Shown here piece by piece: positions 9,021 to 17,516 of a DNA stretch of 64,000 nt; within the stretch, counting starts at the first letter, position 1; each line of letters begins with the position of its first letter. The position numbers and the translations under genes were made by a program. The DNA lies in contig PHCJ01000001.1 of the NCBI GenBank assembly GCA_002842285.1, positions 124,001 to 188,000 on the forward strand, read 5' to 3'. The stretch is from Betaproteobacteria bacterium HGW-Betaproteobacteria-22 (GTDB lineage: Bacteria > Pseudomonadota > Gammaproteobacteria > Burkholderiales > Methylophilaceae). The notes below the pieces were generated by a model. The model ran no database searches. It saw nothing but the letters and a program-made list of their open reading frames with translations, and had not been told where the DNA came from.

Positions 9021-9055
9021 AAAATACCCCTATATATAAATATTAAAAATAGTAT

Positions 9056-10774
9056 TCAAAATGCTTTTGATAAATCTATGACTGTGGCCCGGTAACCGAC
9101 ATTTCCTGGCTGGTGACTCTGCAAGCGCAGCTCAAGTAGCACTTCCTGCGACCCATACTTCACTTCAATCAAAATAGGGGTGGTGAGTTTTTGTTGCGTA
9201 AGAAAGTTAATTGACGCAGAGTAAATAAATTGCGTATCAGTTTCCGGTCTATGTTGCACAACAGAGGTCACAGGGCTATACCAGGCATCACCCCGTTGTT
9301 TGCCATATTCCCAGACTTGCTGCACGGTGAGCTTCACCTCATCAATCACATACTCCACTGCTCGGCTGTAATTGCCAGCAAGCTTAGTCGCTGAAAAATT
9401 CCGTCCCCAGCCGTTATCAAAAACTGCTAAAGTGCCTTTGTCTGTTAGCCACGCCGTGTGCTGCGTCCATGACCAATCAAAGTCCTGTTCATACACGCCG
9501 TTATTTTCTGAAAGCGGCAAACCATCTGCACCCACAGGCGTTAATAATTTGTGTTTAAACCGCTCACTCCAGCCTTGCGGGGCGGCTAAAATCCACTTAA
9601 TTTCTTTATCGCGCCCTATTTTGAAAACACCTTGGTGACGCGCCGAAACAATAATCGAATCATCTGCCGCGTCATACTCTATCGCATTCACATGCGCCCA
9701 ATTGCGCCCTGCACCCACACCAGGAATATCGCCAAAAGGCGAATGTTCATCTTCGAGTTTTTCATTTTCAGCCACATCATCCTGCTTAGAAACGCCATCT
9801 GGCAGCAGTACGGCCAATTTGCCCAATGTATGCAGCAAATCAGCGCGATAGGGGTCTAAAATTTGATTAAGATCCCAAAAATCCAGCACATCACCTGACT
9901 CGTTCACTTCAATAATATGGTCACGTATCGTGCGTACATGTTTGCCGTCTGTGCGCAGATAATCGCTGGTTCCCACGCGCAATAAATAAGTGCCGTTAAT
10001 CGTTTCACGAATTTCATGTGAAAAATCGGCAAATTTACTTGGCAATGTCCGATGCCAGATTTTTCGCCCCAGCAAATCATACTTAGCGTAAGTTTGGCCT
10101 TGCCCCCAAATCAATTTACCATCACGCGTTTGATGAAACCCCATGCTGCTGCCCAGTCCATCTTTACGATGTGAGTCATGCAATTTCTCTATATCCAAAT
10201 ACCAGCGCACATCGCCATTGGTGTCTGAAATCCAGTTATAACCAATGGCATCCCATTCGGCAGCGCCACCCAGGCCATTCCATTTGAAAGTGCCAGTGTT
10301 AGCACCTTCCATCAGCAAATGGTTAAATAAATACAATCGGTGCTTTAATGCATCTGCTACTTTTACCGGTGTGACTGTCGGCAAGGCTGCTGTTTGATTA
10401 GCCACTACTGGCAAATGTACCGCAGGCGCATAGATTTGCACTAACTCGCGCAACTGGCTGCCATTTAACTCATACCTCACTTCAACCTGGTTTGCATAAT
10501 CCGGATATAAGCCAAACACAGGAATACCACCATACGTCCAAAGTGAGGTGTTTTTGACTGTATAACTAACCTCAACACCGCCTTCATTTTTAGGCAAAAC
10601 ACGCACATGTGCATTGCGAATCGCAAGTCCGCCATCTTTTATAATGGCAGTGAGCGGAGCAACTTTAAATGGATTAACAACAACTTCGCCCAAGCCCACT
10701 TTTAAAGGCTCAGGCACTTTTGCCGTAAGGCATGCACCTTCTGGCAGCAACGCAATATCAACGGGTTTGTTCAT
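9056..10774 (-). CDS. Arylsulfate sulfotransferase (ASST) family protein, apparently without signal peptide
   Basis: A 572-residue beta-propeller sulfotransferase. The N-terminal domain (to about residue 150) is followed by propeller blades with GFHQTRDGKLIWGQ, NWAHVNAIEYDAADDSIIVSARHQ and DWSWTQHTAWL, which match the three active-site His regions and catalytic Arg of E. coli ASST; the His of TQHTA corresponds to the transiently sulfated residue. Classical AssT is periplasmic and disulfide-bonded, whereas this protein starts MNKPVDIALLPEG with no visible leader, so it may work in the cytoplasm. Behind a sigma-54 promoter and in front of a TauD-type dioxygenase, it probably transfers or removes sulfate from aryl esters for sulfur supply. 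Confidence 0.82.
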   Translation of the reverse strand: MNKPVDIALLPEGACLTAKVPEPLKVGLGEVVVNPFKVAPLTAIIKDGGLAIRNAHVRVLPKNEGGVEVSYTVKNTSLWTYGGIPVFGLYPDYANQVEVRYELNGSQLRELVQIYAPAVHLPVVANQTAALPTVTPVKVADALKHRLYLFNHLLMEGANTGTFKWNGLGGAAEWDAIGYNWISDTNGDVRWYLDIEKLHDSHRKDGLGSSMGFHQTRDGKLIWGQGQTYAKYDLLGRKIWHRTLPSKFADFSHEIRETINGTYLLRVGTSDYLRTDGKHVRTIRDHIIEVNESGDVLDFWDLNQILDPYRADLLHTLGKLAVLLPDGVSKQDDVAENEKLEDEHSPFGDIPGVGAGRNWAHVNAIEYDAADDSIIVSARHQGVFKIGRDKEIKWILAAPQGWSERFKHKLLTPVGADGLPLSENNGVYEQDFDWSWTQHTAWLTDKGTLAVFDNGWGRNFSATKLAGNYSRAVEYVIDEVKLTVQQVWEYGKQRGDAWYSPVTSVVQHRPETDTQFIYSASINFLTQQKLTTPILIEVKYGSQEVLLELRLQSHQPGNVGYRATVIDLSKAF

Positions 10775-10810
10775 ATATTTTCACCATTTCTAAACACAAC
10801 ACCCGATGAC

Positions 10811-10826
10811 AGCATTTTTAGTGCCA
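10811..10826 (-). promoter_or_regulatory. Sigma-54 promoter of the sulfotransferase-dioxygenase operon
   Basis: Minus strand TGGCACT-AAAA-ATGCT, one mismatch from the consensus in each half with GG and GC intact and correctly spaced. The start codon lies 37 bases downstream of the -12 end. Confidence 0.78.
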
Positions 10827-10958
10827 ACTTAAAAATATCATAAAAATCATACAATTAAATTAACAACAAACTCAAATCATCAGTTAAATGTCTTTAAAGG
10901 AGCAGATAAATGCTGACATGCAGTTGGTTTTGAAGCATATGCCACCATGGCTATCAAG

Positions 10959-10976
10959 TTGTTGCGATTACAACAA
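10959..10976. promoter_or_regulatory. Candidate shared activator site in the divergent sulfotransferase/GST region
   Basis: TTGTTG and CAACAA are perfect inverted repeats spaced by six bases (cgatta), placed 132 bases above the sulfotransferase -24 box and 92 above the GST -24 box. The half-site equals that seen upstream of msuE. The rest of the 349-bp divergent region (10775-11123) shows only the two sigma-54 promoters. Confidence 0.45.
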
Positions 10977-11068
10977 TCAAAAAGCACTTCGTGTGTCATT
11001 TTCAGCAGCATCCACTACCTGTCTTCAAAATAAACCAATAACTGACTGATATAAAAGATTTAAAAATC

Positions 11069-11084
11069 TGGCACAAATCATGCT
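11069..11084 (+). promoter_or_regulatory. Sigma-54 promoter of the glutathione transferase gene
   Basis: Plus strand TGGCACA-AATC-ATGCT with correct spacing between GG and GC. Expected transcript start near 11095, 29 bases before the ATG at 11124. Confidence 0.75.
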
Positions 11085-11123
11085 ATTTAGTTTTTTTCAA
11101 CTTATTTATACTCAGGAAAAGAT

Positions 11124-11750
11124 ATGACCACCCTATATTACGCACCCGGCGCATGCTCATTTGCCGCACACGTTATTCTTAGAACGCTCGAAGCAAGCCA
11201 TGGGCTAAAACCAGCTTTTATCAGCGTCAAACTACGTCAGGAAGATCCAACGATTCATCAGGTGAACCCACTCGGCCGCGTACCGACCTTAAAATTAGAT
11301 AATGGTGAATTACTCACAGAAAATGGTGCGATATTGCCTTATCTTGGCGACCTGATTCCTGAAGCAGGCTTATTTGCGCCTACTGGTACAGTGGAGCGTG
11401 CGCGCATTCAAGAGTGGATTGGTTTTATCAATTCAGACATTCACTATGCATTCAGACCTATTGGCAGACCTGAGTTCTACAACGTGAATCCAGAAACACA
11501 TGACGTGATTCGTAGTCAGGGGCGCGCCCACCTCACTAAACTACTTAACCACATTGAAAAAAGACTCAGTAATTTAACCTGGGCAGTAGGTGAGAGATTT
11601 ACCATTGCCGATGCTTACCTGGGCTATTTTTTACGCAATCTGTCACGCGTCAATATCCCATCCGAACAGTACCCATCCATCAATGCCTATGTCGCCCGCT
11701 ACGCCGCACTGCCTGCAGTGATTGCAGCCACAGAAGCCGAGAAAATTTAA
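11124..11750 (+). CDS. Glutathione S-transferase, beta class-like
   Basis: A 208-residue GST with the N-terminal thioredoxin-like domain (LYYAPGACSFAAHVIL, in which the Cys is the usual catalytic residue of bacterial beta-class enzymes; VNPLGRVPTLKLDNG carries the cis-Pro; LLTENGAILPYL binds glutathione) and the helical C-terminal domain (GERFTIADAYLGYFL). It conjugates glutathione to electrophiles or cleaves activated C-S bonds. Its own sigma-54 promoter, divergent from the sulfotransferase operon, ties it to organosulfur use, possibly to desulfurise or detoxify an intermediate. FolE2 follows after 80 bp that contain a strong hairpin. Confidence 0.85.
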   Translation: MTTLYYAPGACSFAAHVILRTLEASHGLKPAFISVKLRQEDPTIHQVNPLGRVPTLKLDNGELLTENGAILPYLGDLIPEAGLFAPTGTVERARIQEWIGFINSDIHYAFRPIGRPEFYNVNPETHDVIRSQGRAHLTKLLNHIEKRLSNLTWAVGERFTIADAYLGYFLRNLSRVNIPSEQYPSINAYVARYAALPAVIAATEAEKI

Positions 11751-11772
11751 ATTTGCATCGATAGTCACATGT

Positions 11773-11810
11773 GGTCAGGCTTTACCCCATGCAAGTGGTA
11801 AAGCCTGACC
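11773..11810. repeat. Perfect 14-bp stem hairpin between GST and folE2
   Basis: GGTCAGGCTTTACC (11773-11786) and GGTAAAGCCTGACC (11797-11810) are perfect reverse complements around a 10-base loop. No T tract follows on either strand, so it is not a standard intrinsic terminator. The loop contains an ATG in frame with folE2, but the real folE2 start is probably further on at 11831. Confidence 0.85.
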
Positions 11811-11830
11811 GAATAGACCTAAGCCAGAAA

Positions 11831-12628
11831 ATGAACAAACCAGAAATCCTACATCTTGAAGACGTACAAAATAATCCAGATCAACGTCAGATCGCCATTA
11901 ACAAAGTTGGCATCAAGGGTATTAGACACCCTGTTACAGTGAGTGACTTCAACAACAGGTCACAACATACGATTGCAACCTTCAATATGACCGTTGCCCT
12001 ACCATCGCATTTAAAAGGCACGCATATGTCGCGATTTGTAGAAATTCTCAACCGATATGAACATGCGTTATCTATTCAATCCATGGCAAAAATGTTGCAT
12101 GATGTTGTGTCGCGACTTGAGGCAGGCACTGGTGAAATCGAGATTTCTTTCCCTTATTTTATCCAGAAATCAGCCCCTGTTTCCGGGGTGAAAAGCCTAC
12201 TTGATTATGAGGCCTCGTTAATTGCAAAGATCCAGGGTGGCCAATACCGACAAATCATCAAACTGCTAGTGCCTGCCACCAGCTTATGTCCTTGCTCAAA
12301 AAGCATTTCTGCTTATGGTGCGCATAATCAGCGTTCGCATATTACGGTCACTGCACGCATAAACAACACGTTATATCTTGAAGAACTCATCCAGTTGATT
12401 GAAAAACAAGCCTCTAGCGAACTATATGGCCTGCTTAAACGACCCGATGAAAAGTTCATCACCGAACACGCTTATGACAACCCTAAATTTGTTGAAGATA
12501 TCGTGCGTGATGTTGCTGCCAGCCTAAACAAGGACAGGCGTATAGATGCCTACATTGTAGAGTGCGAGAATTTTGAGTCGATACACAATCATTCGGCATA
12601 CGCCCAAGTTACGCAAGGGATTTTATAA
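11831..12628 (+). CDS. folE2: GTP cyclohydrolase IB (FolE2)
   Basis: A 265-residue FolE2 from ATG 11831. [30 protein letters not shown], the catalytic-Cys block TSLCPCSK and AHNQRSHI are characteristic. It makes 7,8-dihydroneopterin triphosphate for folate or queuosine and, unlike FolE, is not strictly zinc-dependent. The frame is open upstream to a GTG at 11771, but that start lies inside a hairpin and adds 20 residues not expected in the family, so the Met of [11 protein letters not shown] is chosen. It may be read with GST or from its own promoter. Placement in a sulfur locus is not explained by its chemistry. Confidence 0.9.
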   Translation: MNKPEILHLEDVQNNPDQRQIAINKVGIKGIRHPVTVSDFNNRSQHTIATFNMTVALPSHLKGTHMSRFVEILNRYEHALSIQSMAKMLHDVVSRLEAGTGEIEISFPYFIQKSAPVSGVKSLLDYEASLIAKIQGGQYRQIIKLLVPATSLCPCSKSISAYGAHNQRSHITVTARINNTLYLEELIQLIEKQASSELYGLLKRPDEKFITEHAYDNPKFVEDIVRDVAASLNKDRRIDAYIVECENFESIHNHSAYAQVTQGIL

Positions 12629-12645
12629 CTCACTCTGAGCGCATA

Positions 12646-13770
12646 TCAAATAACCTCAAAATGCTTTAACTGCGCGCGCAATACATTTCTGCTGATACCC
12701 AGAAGTTTCGCCGTCTGCACTTGATTTTTATTGCAAAATTCAAATGCCTGCAAAATCACCTTGCGGTTAATATATTCGTATAAATCTAGCGGACTCTCAT
12801 TAAAAAGCTTTTGTAATGCATGATCCAGCGGGTCGTTAACCAGCGCAGGATGCTGTTCAGTATCAGCACCCTCACTGTAAGCACCAAGTCTGGCTTCATT
12901 TAATCCAGAAACCTGAATTGTTGGAAGATTCAAGTCCAAGGGACTGAGAAACTTACCATTACTCACGAGCAATGCACGATGTATCACATTCTCAAGCTCT
13001 CGAATATTTCCAGGCCACGGATAGCTCAACAAGGCACGCTCGGTTTCCGGTAGCACTACCGGTTTAGCTGTTTGCAAGCGCTGCCGATACACCTCAATAA
13101 AATGTGTAGCCAACGGCAAAATATCATTTGGACGATCGCGCAATGGTGGAATTTCTACAGGCACAACTTTAATTCGATAATACAAGTCTTCGCGAAACCG
13201 TCCCGCCCTTACTGCATCAGTCAAATTCACATTAGTAGCGGCAATCAGGCGTACATCAATGGGTACAGCCTTGCGCGAGCCAATAGGCACAACTTCGCGC
13301 TCTTGAAGCACGCGTAACAGCTTGACTTGGGTAGATAAAGGCAGATCCCCAATCTCATCAAGGAAAAGCGTCCCGCCATTCGCCGTTTCAAACCAGCCTT
13401 TTTTGGCGTTGGTGGCCCCGGTAAACGCACCGCGCTCGAAGCCGAACAACTCACTTTCTACCAATGTATCTGAAAACGCACCGCAGTTAATTGCGGCAAA
13501 AGGCCCGCTACTTCTGGCACTAAGGTTATGTATGTGCCTTGCAACCAACTCTTTGCCAGTCCCTGTTTCGCCCTTAATCAAGGCTGTTGCATTACTTGGT
13601 GCGACACGCTCAATCAAAGAGAGTAGTTTTTTTGATTTTTCATCTGCAAAAATTAATGCACTTGCCCGAATCGACAAGCTAATTTGCTGGGGGTTTGGAA
13701 ACAGCAAAATAGGCTTAGGGGATGCATTTTCATCCTCGATACCTCTATCTAACGCATTTAATTCATACAT
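12646..13770 (-). CDS. sfnR: Sigma-54-dependent activator without receiver domain, SfnR-like
   Basis: A 374-residue bacterial enhancer-binding protein made only of a short N-terminal stretch (about 45 residues), the AAA+ sigma-54 interaction domain and a Fis-type DNA-binding end. Walker A GETGTGKE, the sigma-54 contact loop GAFTGA, Walker B FLDEIGDLP and YPWPGNIRELENV are all intact, and the C-terminal NQVQTAKLLGISRNVLRAQL is the helix-turn-helix. Lacking a sensory domain, it is expected to be controlled by its own abundance, as for Pseudomonas SfnR, which drives sulfone and sulfonate genes. Four sigma-54 promoters within 10 kb are its likely targets. Confidence 0.82.
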   Translation of the reverse strand: MYELNALDRGIEDENASPKPILLFPNPQQISLSIRASALIFADEKSKKLLSLIERVAPSNATALIKGETGTGKELVARHIHNLSARSSGPFAAINCGAFSDTLVESELFGFERGAFTGATNAKKGWFETANGGTLFLDEIGDLPLSTQVKLLRVLQEREVVPIGSRKAVPIDVRLIAATNVNLTDAVRAGRFREDLYYRIKVVPVEIPPLRDRPNDILPLATHFIEVYRQRLQTAKPVVLPETERALLSYPWPGNIRELENVIHRALLVSNGKFLSPLDLNLPTIQVSGLNEARLGAYSEGADTEQHPALVNDPLDHALQKLFNESPLDLYEYINRKVILQAFEFCNKNQVQTAKLLGISRNVLRAQLKHFEVI

Positions 13771-13865
13771 TTATTTTTATCTCTGGTAACTAATTTCTTA
13801 ACAATTCAAATTCAATGTCAACGCTACATCAATTTCAATTACAGCGCACATCGGCCGCATAAGAG

Positions 13866-14843
13866 CTAAACCGCAATCCCCTGTGCGTCAAACAGCCCTT
13901 CAAACAGAATCGAGCTTAAATAGCGCTCGCCTGAGTCTGGCAGAATCACCACTATGGTTTTGCCTGCGTTTTCCGGTTTTTTTGCGTATCGCACAGCCAC
14001 CGCGGCTGCAGCGCCGCATGAAATGCCTGACAGAATGCCTTCTTCTCTGGCCAATCGCTTGGCATAGTTCACCGCTTCTTCATTGCTCACTTGGGCTATA
14101 TCATCCACTAGAGACAAATCAAGAATATCCGGCACAAAACCTGCACCTATGCCTTGAATTTTATGCGGGCCCGGCTTTAATGGCTCGCCTGCGCGTTTCT
14201 GAGTAAGCACCGGACTCGCCTCAGGCTCAACCGCCACCGTTGTGATAGCTTTACCCTGCGCGTTTTTAATATAACGTGATATGCCCGTGATGGTGCCGCC
14301 TGTGCCCACACCTGACACTAGAATATCAATCCTGCCTTCGGTTGCAGTCCAGATTTCAGGACCTGTGGTTTTTTCATGGATGGCGGGATTTGCAGGGTTT
14401 TTAAACTGCTGTAAAAGTACATATTTGGCAGGATCCGATGCGGCGATTTCTTCAGCTTTGGCAATGGCACCGCTCATACCTTTAGCGCCTTCTGTCAGCA
14501 CCAGTTTTGCACCATAGGCCACTAATAGCTTACGGCGCTCGATACTCATGGTTTCCGGCATGGTGAGCGTGAGCGGAATCCCGCGAGCGGCCGCCACAAA
14601 TGCCAGGGCAATGCCTGTGTTACCGCTGGTCGGCTCAACGATTTCCTTGCCAGGCCCCAATAAGCCGCGTTCTTCTGCATCCCATATCATGGCGGCACCA
14701 ATACGGCACTTAACTGAATAAGCAGGGTTTCGCCCCTCAATTTTAGCCAACACCGTAGCCGCTGCACCATTGGTAATACGATTTAATTTTACCAGCGGAG
14801 TGTTGCCTATTGATTGGGCATTGTCTTCAAACCAGTTTGTCAT
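13866..14843 (-). CDS. cysK: Cysteine synthase A (O-acetylserine sulfhydrylase)
   Basis: A 325-residue PLP enzyme of the beta-substituted alanine family. Lys45 (SVKCRIGAA) forms the internal aldimine, [11 protein letters not shown] holds the substrate-binding loop, [10 protein letters not shown] binds the cofactor phosphate and GISCGAAAA closes the site. It combines sulfide with O-acetylserine to give cysteine, the endpoint of the sulfur released by the neighbouring enzymes. It lies next to the SfnR-like regulator on the same strand with no sigma-54 motif in front, so it may be controlled separately. Confidence 0.92.
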   Translation of the reverse strand: MTNWFEDNAQSIGNTPLVKLNRITNGAAATVLAKIEGRNPAYSVKCRIGAAMIWDAEERGLLGPGKEIVEPTSGNTGIALAFVAAARGIPLTLTMPETMSIERRKLLVAYGAKLVLTEGAKGMSGAIAKAEEIAASDPAKYVLLQQFKNPANPAIHEKTTGPEIWTATEGRIDILVSGVGTGGTITGISRYIKNAQGKAITTVAVEPEASPVLTQKRAGEPLKPGPHKIQGIGAGFVPDILDLSLVDDIAQVSNEEAVNYAKRLAREEGILSGISCGAAAAVAVRYAKKPENAGKTIVVILPDSGERYLSSILFEGLFDAQGIAV

Positions 14844-15126
14844 GATAATTCCTTTAATTTATCCAGCATTCAGTACACTTCAATCAGAAAACAGATTACG
14901 AGCACATGCGGTTAATCTAAAGGCATTACTATATCAACTCAAAATAATAACTAATAATAACCTTTATTTATTAAGTTATAACAAAATAGAATAACAAAAC
15001 ATGCAATGATAATTGTAACCAATCGTAAAAATTGTGCTAGCATGATGAACTGTATCTACAATGCCTGTCATTGCTGGCCTGTAGTCAAACTTAACCCTTA
15101 TTTAACCAATTTTTAGGACTTAAAAT

Positions 15127-15399
15127 ATGAATAAATCTGAATTAGTTGCAAAAGTAGCTGCCGAAGCCGGTGTGACGCAAGCTGACGCTAACCGTGTACT
15201 GGACGCAATTACTAACACAATCGGCAATGCATTAAAAGCGGGCGACAATGTCGCACTCGTAGGCTTTGGCACATTCCAAGTGACTGCTAAAGCAGCACGC
15301 ACCGGTCGCAACCCATCTACTGGCGCTACAATTCAGATTGCTGCACGCAACGCACCGGTATTTAAAGCAGGTAAAACTTTAAAAGACAAAGTAAACTAA
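15127..15399 (+). CDS. hupB: HU family DNA-binding protein
   Basis: A 90-residue HU protein: [28 protein letters not shown] and the DNA-grasping arm [26 protein letters not shown] are intact. It bends and compacts DNA as a dimer. The gene is monocistronic, closed by the strong terminator at 15437-15474. The length and sequence fit HU-beta better than IHF. Confidence 0.93.
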   Translation: MNKSELVAKVAAEAGVTQADANRVLDAITNTIGNALKAGDNVALVGFGTFQVTAKAARTGRNPSTGATIQIAARNAPVFKAGKTLKDKVN

Positions 15400-15436
15400 T
15401 TTTAAAAGAGTAAACCCATTCTAAATTAGCGTTACT

Positions 15437-15474
15437 GCAAAACAAAAAGGAGCCCAGGCTCCTTTTTGTTTTGC
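15437..15474. terminator. Strong bidirectional terminator after hupB
   Basis: An 18-bp perfect stem around a CA loop: the core GGAGCC-CA-GGCTCC is flanked by complementary A-rich and T-rich arms on both sides. It can stop transcripts from hupB (plus) and from gap (minus, ending at 15561). Confidence 0.93.
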
Positions 15475-15560
15475 TCACTCGCAACTCGTCATAAGCCGCG
15501 CCCAACACTCTGATGCATTATGGCCTTTGACATGTAGGCCACGATACTTTCAACCCGGTA

Positions 15561-16562
15561 TTAAGCGATATGCTTCACCAGTCGCAACAAGTTACAGGTG
15601 TAGCCATACTCATTGTCATACCAGCCGATCACTTTCAGAAAGGTCGGGTCAAGCATGATACCGGCATCAGCGTCAAACACTGAAGCAGCAGGCGCCGTAC
15701 GGAAATCAGTCGAAACCACTTTTTCTTCGGTATAGGCCAATACATTTTTAAGCCCACCTTCTGATGCTGCCTTCATTGCGGCACAGACTTGTGCGTAGGT
15801 CGTTTCCTGGTTAAGTTCGACAGTGAGATCCACCACTGACACATCCGCAGAAGGCACACGTAATGCCATGCCGGTGATTTTTTTATTCAGTGATGGGATC
15901 AACACGCCAATCGCCTTTGCCGCACCGGTACTTGAAGGAATGATATTTTCGAACACACCGCGACCACCGCGCCAATCCTTTTTAGATGTGCCGTCCACCG
16001 TCAGTTGTGAAGCTGTTGTCGCATGCACCGTTGTCATCAAACCGCGCTTTACGCTGAAACTGTCATCCAGCACCTTCACCAGCGGCGCTAAACCGTTGGT
16101 CGTACAGGAAGCCGCAGAGACAATGGCCTGCCCTTGATAATCCTGATGATTCACACCGTAAACAAACATCGGGGTATCATCCTTACCAGGGGCGGACTGC
16201 ACAACTTTTCTTGCGCCCTTATCAATATGGACCTGGCAGCTCTCCTGTGTTAAAAACTTACCTGTAGACTCCACTAATACATCTACGCCCATTTCATCCC
16301 AATCAATATAGGCCGGGTCGCGTTCACTGGTGACATTAATCTTTTTACCATTAACAAGCAAACAACCGTTCTCAGCACGCACATCAGCATTAAAGCGGCC
16401 ATGCACCGAGTCGTATTTCAGCATATACACCATGTAATCAAGGTCTTGCGTGCCATTCACTGCGACCACTTCAATATCGTTAAATTCAGCCTCCTGCACC
16501 ACAGCTCTTAATACCATGCGCCCAATACGGCCATATCCATTGACACCCACTCTTAATGCCAT
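15561..16562 (-). CDS. gap: Glyceraldehyde-3-phosphate dehydrogenase, type I
   Basis: A 333-residue GAPDH. The Rossmann start [12 protein letters not shown], catalytic Cys153 ([12 protein letters not shown]), His180 (TTVHATTA) and the phosphate-site block [11 protein letters not shown] are intact. It oxidises glyceraldehyde-3-phosphate to 1,3-bisphosphoglycerate. One oddity: where NAD-specific GAPDH has an Asp after the second strand (AIND in E. coli GapA), this protein reads AVNG (Gly37), a change typical of enzymes that accept NADP. Epd is an alternative for a GAPDH-like gene, but SCTTN and WRGGRG context fits GAPDH better. Confidence 0.9.
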   Translation of the reverse strand: MALRVGVNGYGRIGRMVLRAVVQEAEFNDIEVVAVNGTQDLDYMVYMLKYDSVHGRFNADVRAENGCLLVNGKKINVTSERDPAYIDWDEMGVDVLVESTGKFLTQESCQVHIDKGARKVVQSAPGKDDTPMFVYGVNHQDYQGQAIVSAASCTTNGLAPLVKVLDDSFSVKRGLMTTVHATTASQLTVDGTSKKDWRGGRGVFENIIPSSTGAAKAIGVLIPSLNKKITGMALRVPSADVSVVDLTVELNQETTYAQVCAAMKAASEGGLKNVLAYTEEKVVSTDFRTAPAASVFDADAGIMLDPTFLKVIGWYDNEYGYTCNLLRLVKHIA

Positions 16563-17077
16563 GTTATTCCCCTAAACTAAAATTATTCTATAAGACATTA
16601 GCATATGCACTTCGTATTACTTTATACCCTGATTTTTCAGTAGAACCTACGATAGGCCGAGAATCAAGCAAGTGCATCCGAAAACACACTCAACATAGCC
16701 AAGCCGAGATTCAATAAATGACATTAAAGCAGATGCGCTATCACCCAATGGCAAGTCCGGGTTAAACACTTAATGCAAGCCCACCCAACCGCAAGACTCA
16801 AACTGATGACTTAATTATAAAACAGTTTATACTTTATGCCACCACTATGCACCCTAATTCAACCACAGAGCACAACTCAATTTTTAAATTACCGCTCCAT
16901 TCAAGTTAAAAAATCACATAAGCTTAGCATTTCTTAATAACGCTATTCGCAGTAAGACTATTGAAAGATTGCGTCATAAGCACTATGCTAGCATCAGCAT
17001 GCTTATAGGCCCTGTTACAAAGATCTTATTATTCAGGTTGATATCAATTACTTTGAGTCATTTATAAAGGAACCATC
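16563..17077. promoter_or_regulatory. 515-bp divergent intergenic region; one possible sigma-70 promoter
   Basis: No gene is visible here. A possible promoter for the DUF2934 gene is TTGAAA (16961-16966), 17 bases, TATGCT (16984-16989), about 90 bases before the ATG. Two short palindromes lie next to it (ATGCTAGCAT and AGCATGCT). Nothing specific was recognised for the gap promoter. Confidence 0.35.
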
Positions 17078-17341
17078 ATGGCAACCGTAAAAACAAAAAC
17101 CGAAAAACCCGTAGCAGCTGCAAAAGAGGCAACCAGTGCCAAAAAAACCGTAGCAGCAAAAAAACCGGCCACTAAAGCCGCCAGCCCAAGAAAGAAGGCA
17201 GCTGGCGTCACAGCAAACAACCAGGTCAGCTACGAAGCCATTCAACATGCGGCTTATTTGATTGCTGAAAAAGACGGCTTTGTGAAGGATGCCATCAGCT
17301 ACTGGCTAGAAGCTGAAGCTCAGGCTAAAGCACCTCAGTAG
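17078..17341 (+). CDS. Lys/Ala-rich protein with C-terminal DUF2934
   Basis: An 87-residue protein in two parts. Residues 1-45 are a basic, low-complexity Lys/Ala/Thr tail with AAKKPATKAAS-type repeats, like histone-H1-like bacterial tails. Residues 50-85 (YEAIQHAAYLIAEKDGFVKDAISYWLEAEAQ) match the short DUF2934 motif. The start is supported by AAGGA ten bases upstream. The tail suggests nucleic-acid binding; the function of DUF2934 is unknown. It stands alone. Confidence 0.75.
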   Translation: MATVKTKTEKPVAAAKEATSAKKTVAAKKPATKAASPRKKAAGVTANNQVSYEAIQHAAYLIAEKDGFVKDAISYWLEAEAQAKAPQ

Positions 17342-17516
17342 CTTCGCCGCCTGACACCTTAACTTGTTCGCTTTTCCGGCTTGTTAGCCAGGTGTCGCGG
17401 CTTGAAGTTCCAATGTGCTTTTAATGTGCTTTTTTTGGTGCCGGCAGGCACCTTGGCGCTTTATTCGCCCCAAGCACCTACCAAAAAACCTGCCGGCAGC
17501 CAGATAAACGCGTTAC

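Noticed and set aside
11771..11830. GTG start adding 20 residues to FolE2
   Set aside because: The extension lies within a hairpin, is not expected from the family, and [11 protein letters not shown] fits known FolE2 starts.
17443..17509. TGCCGGCA-containing hairpins after the giant kinase gene
   Set aside because: Short stems with A/T runs on the wrong side or almost no loop; not convincing as a terminator.
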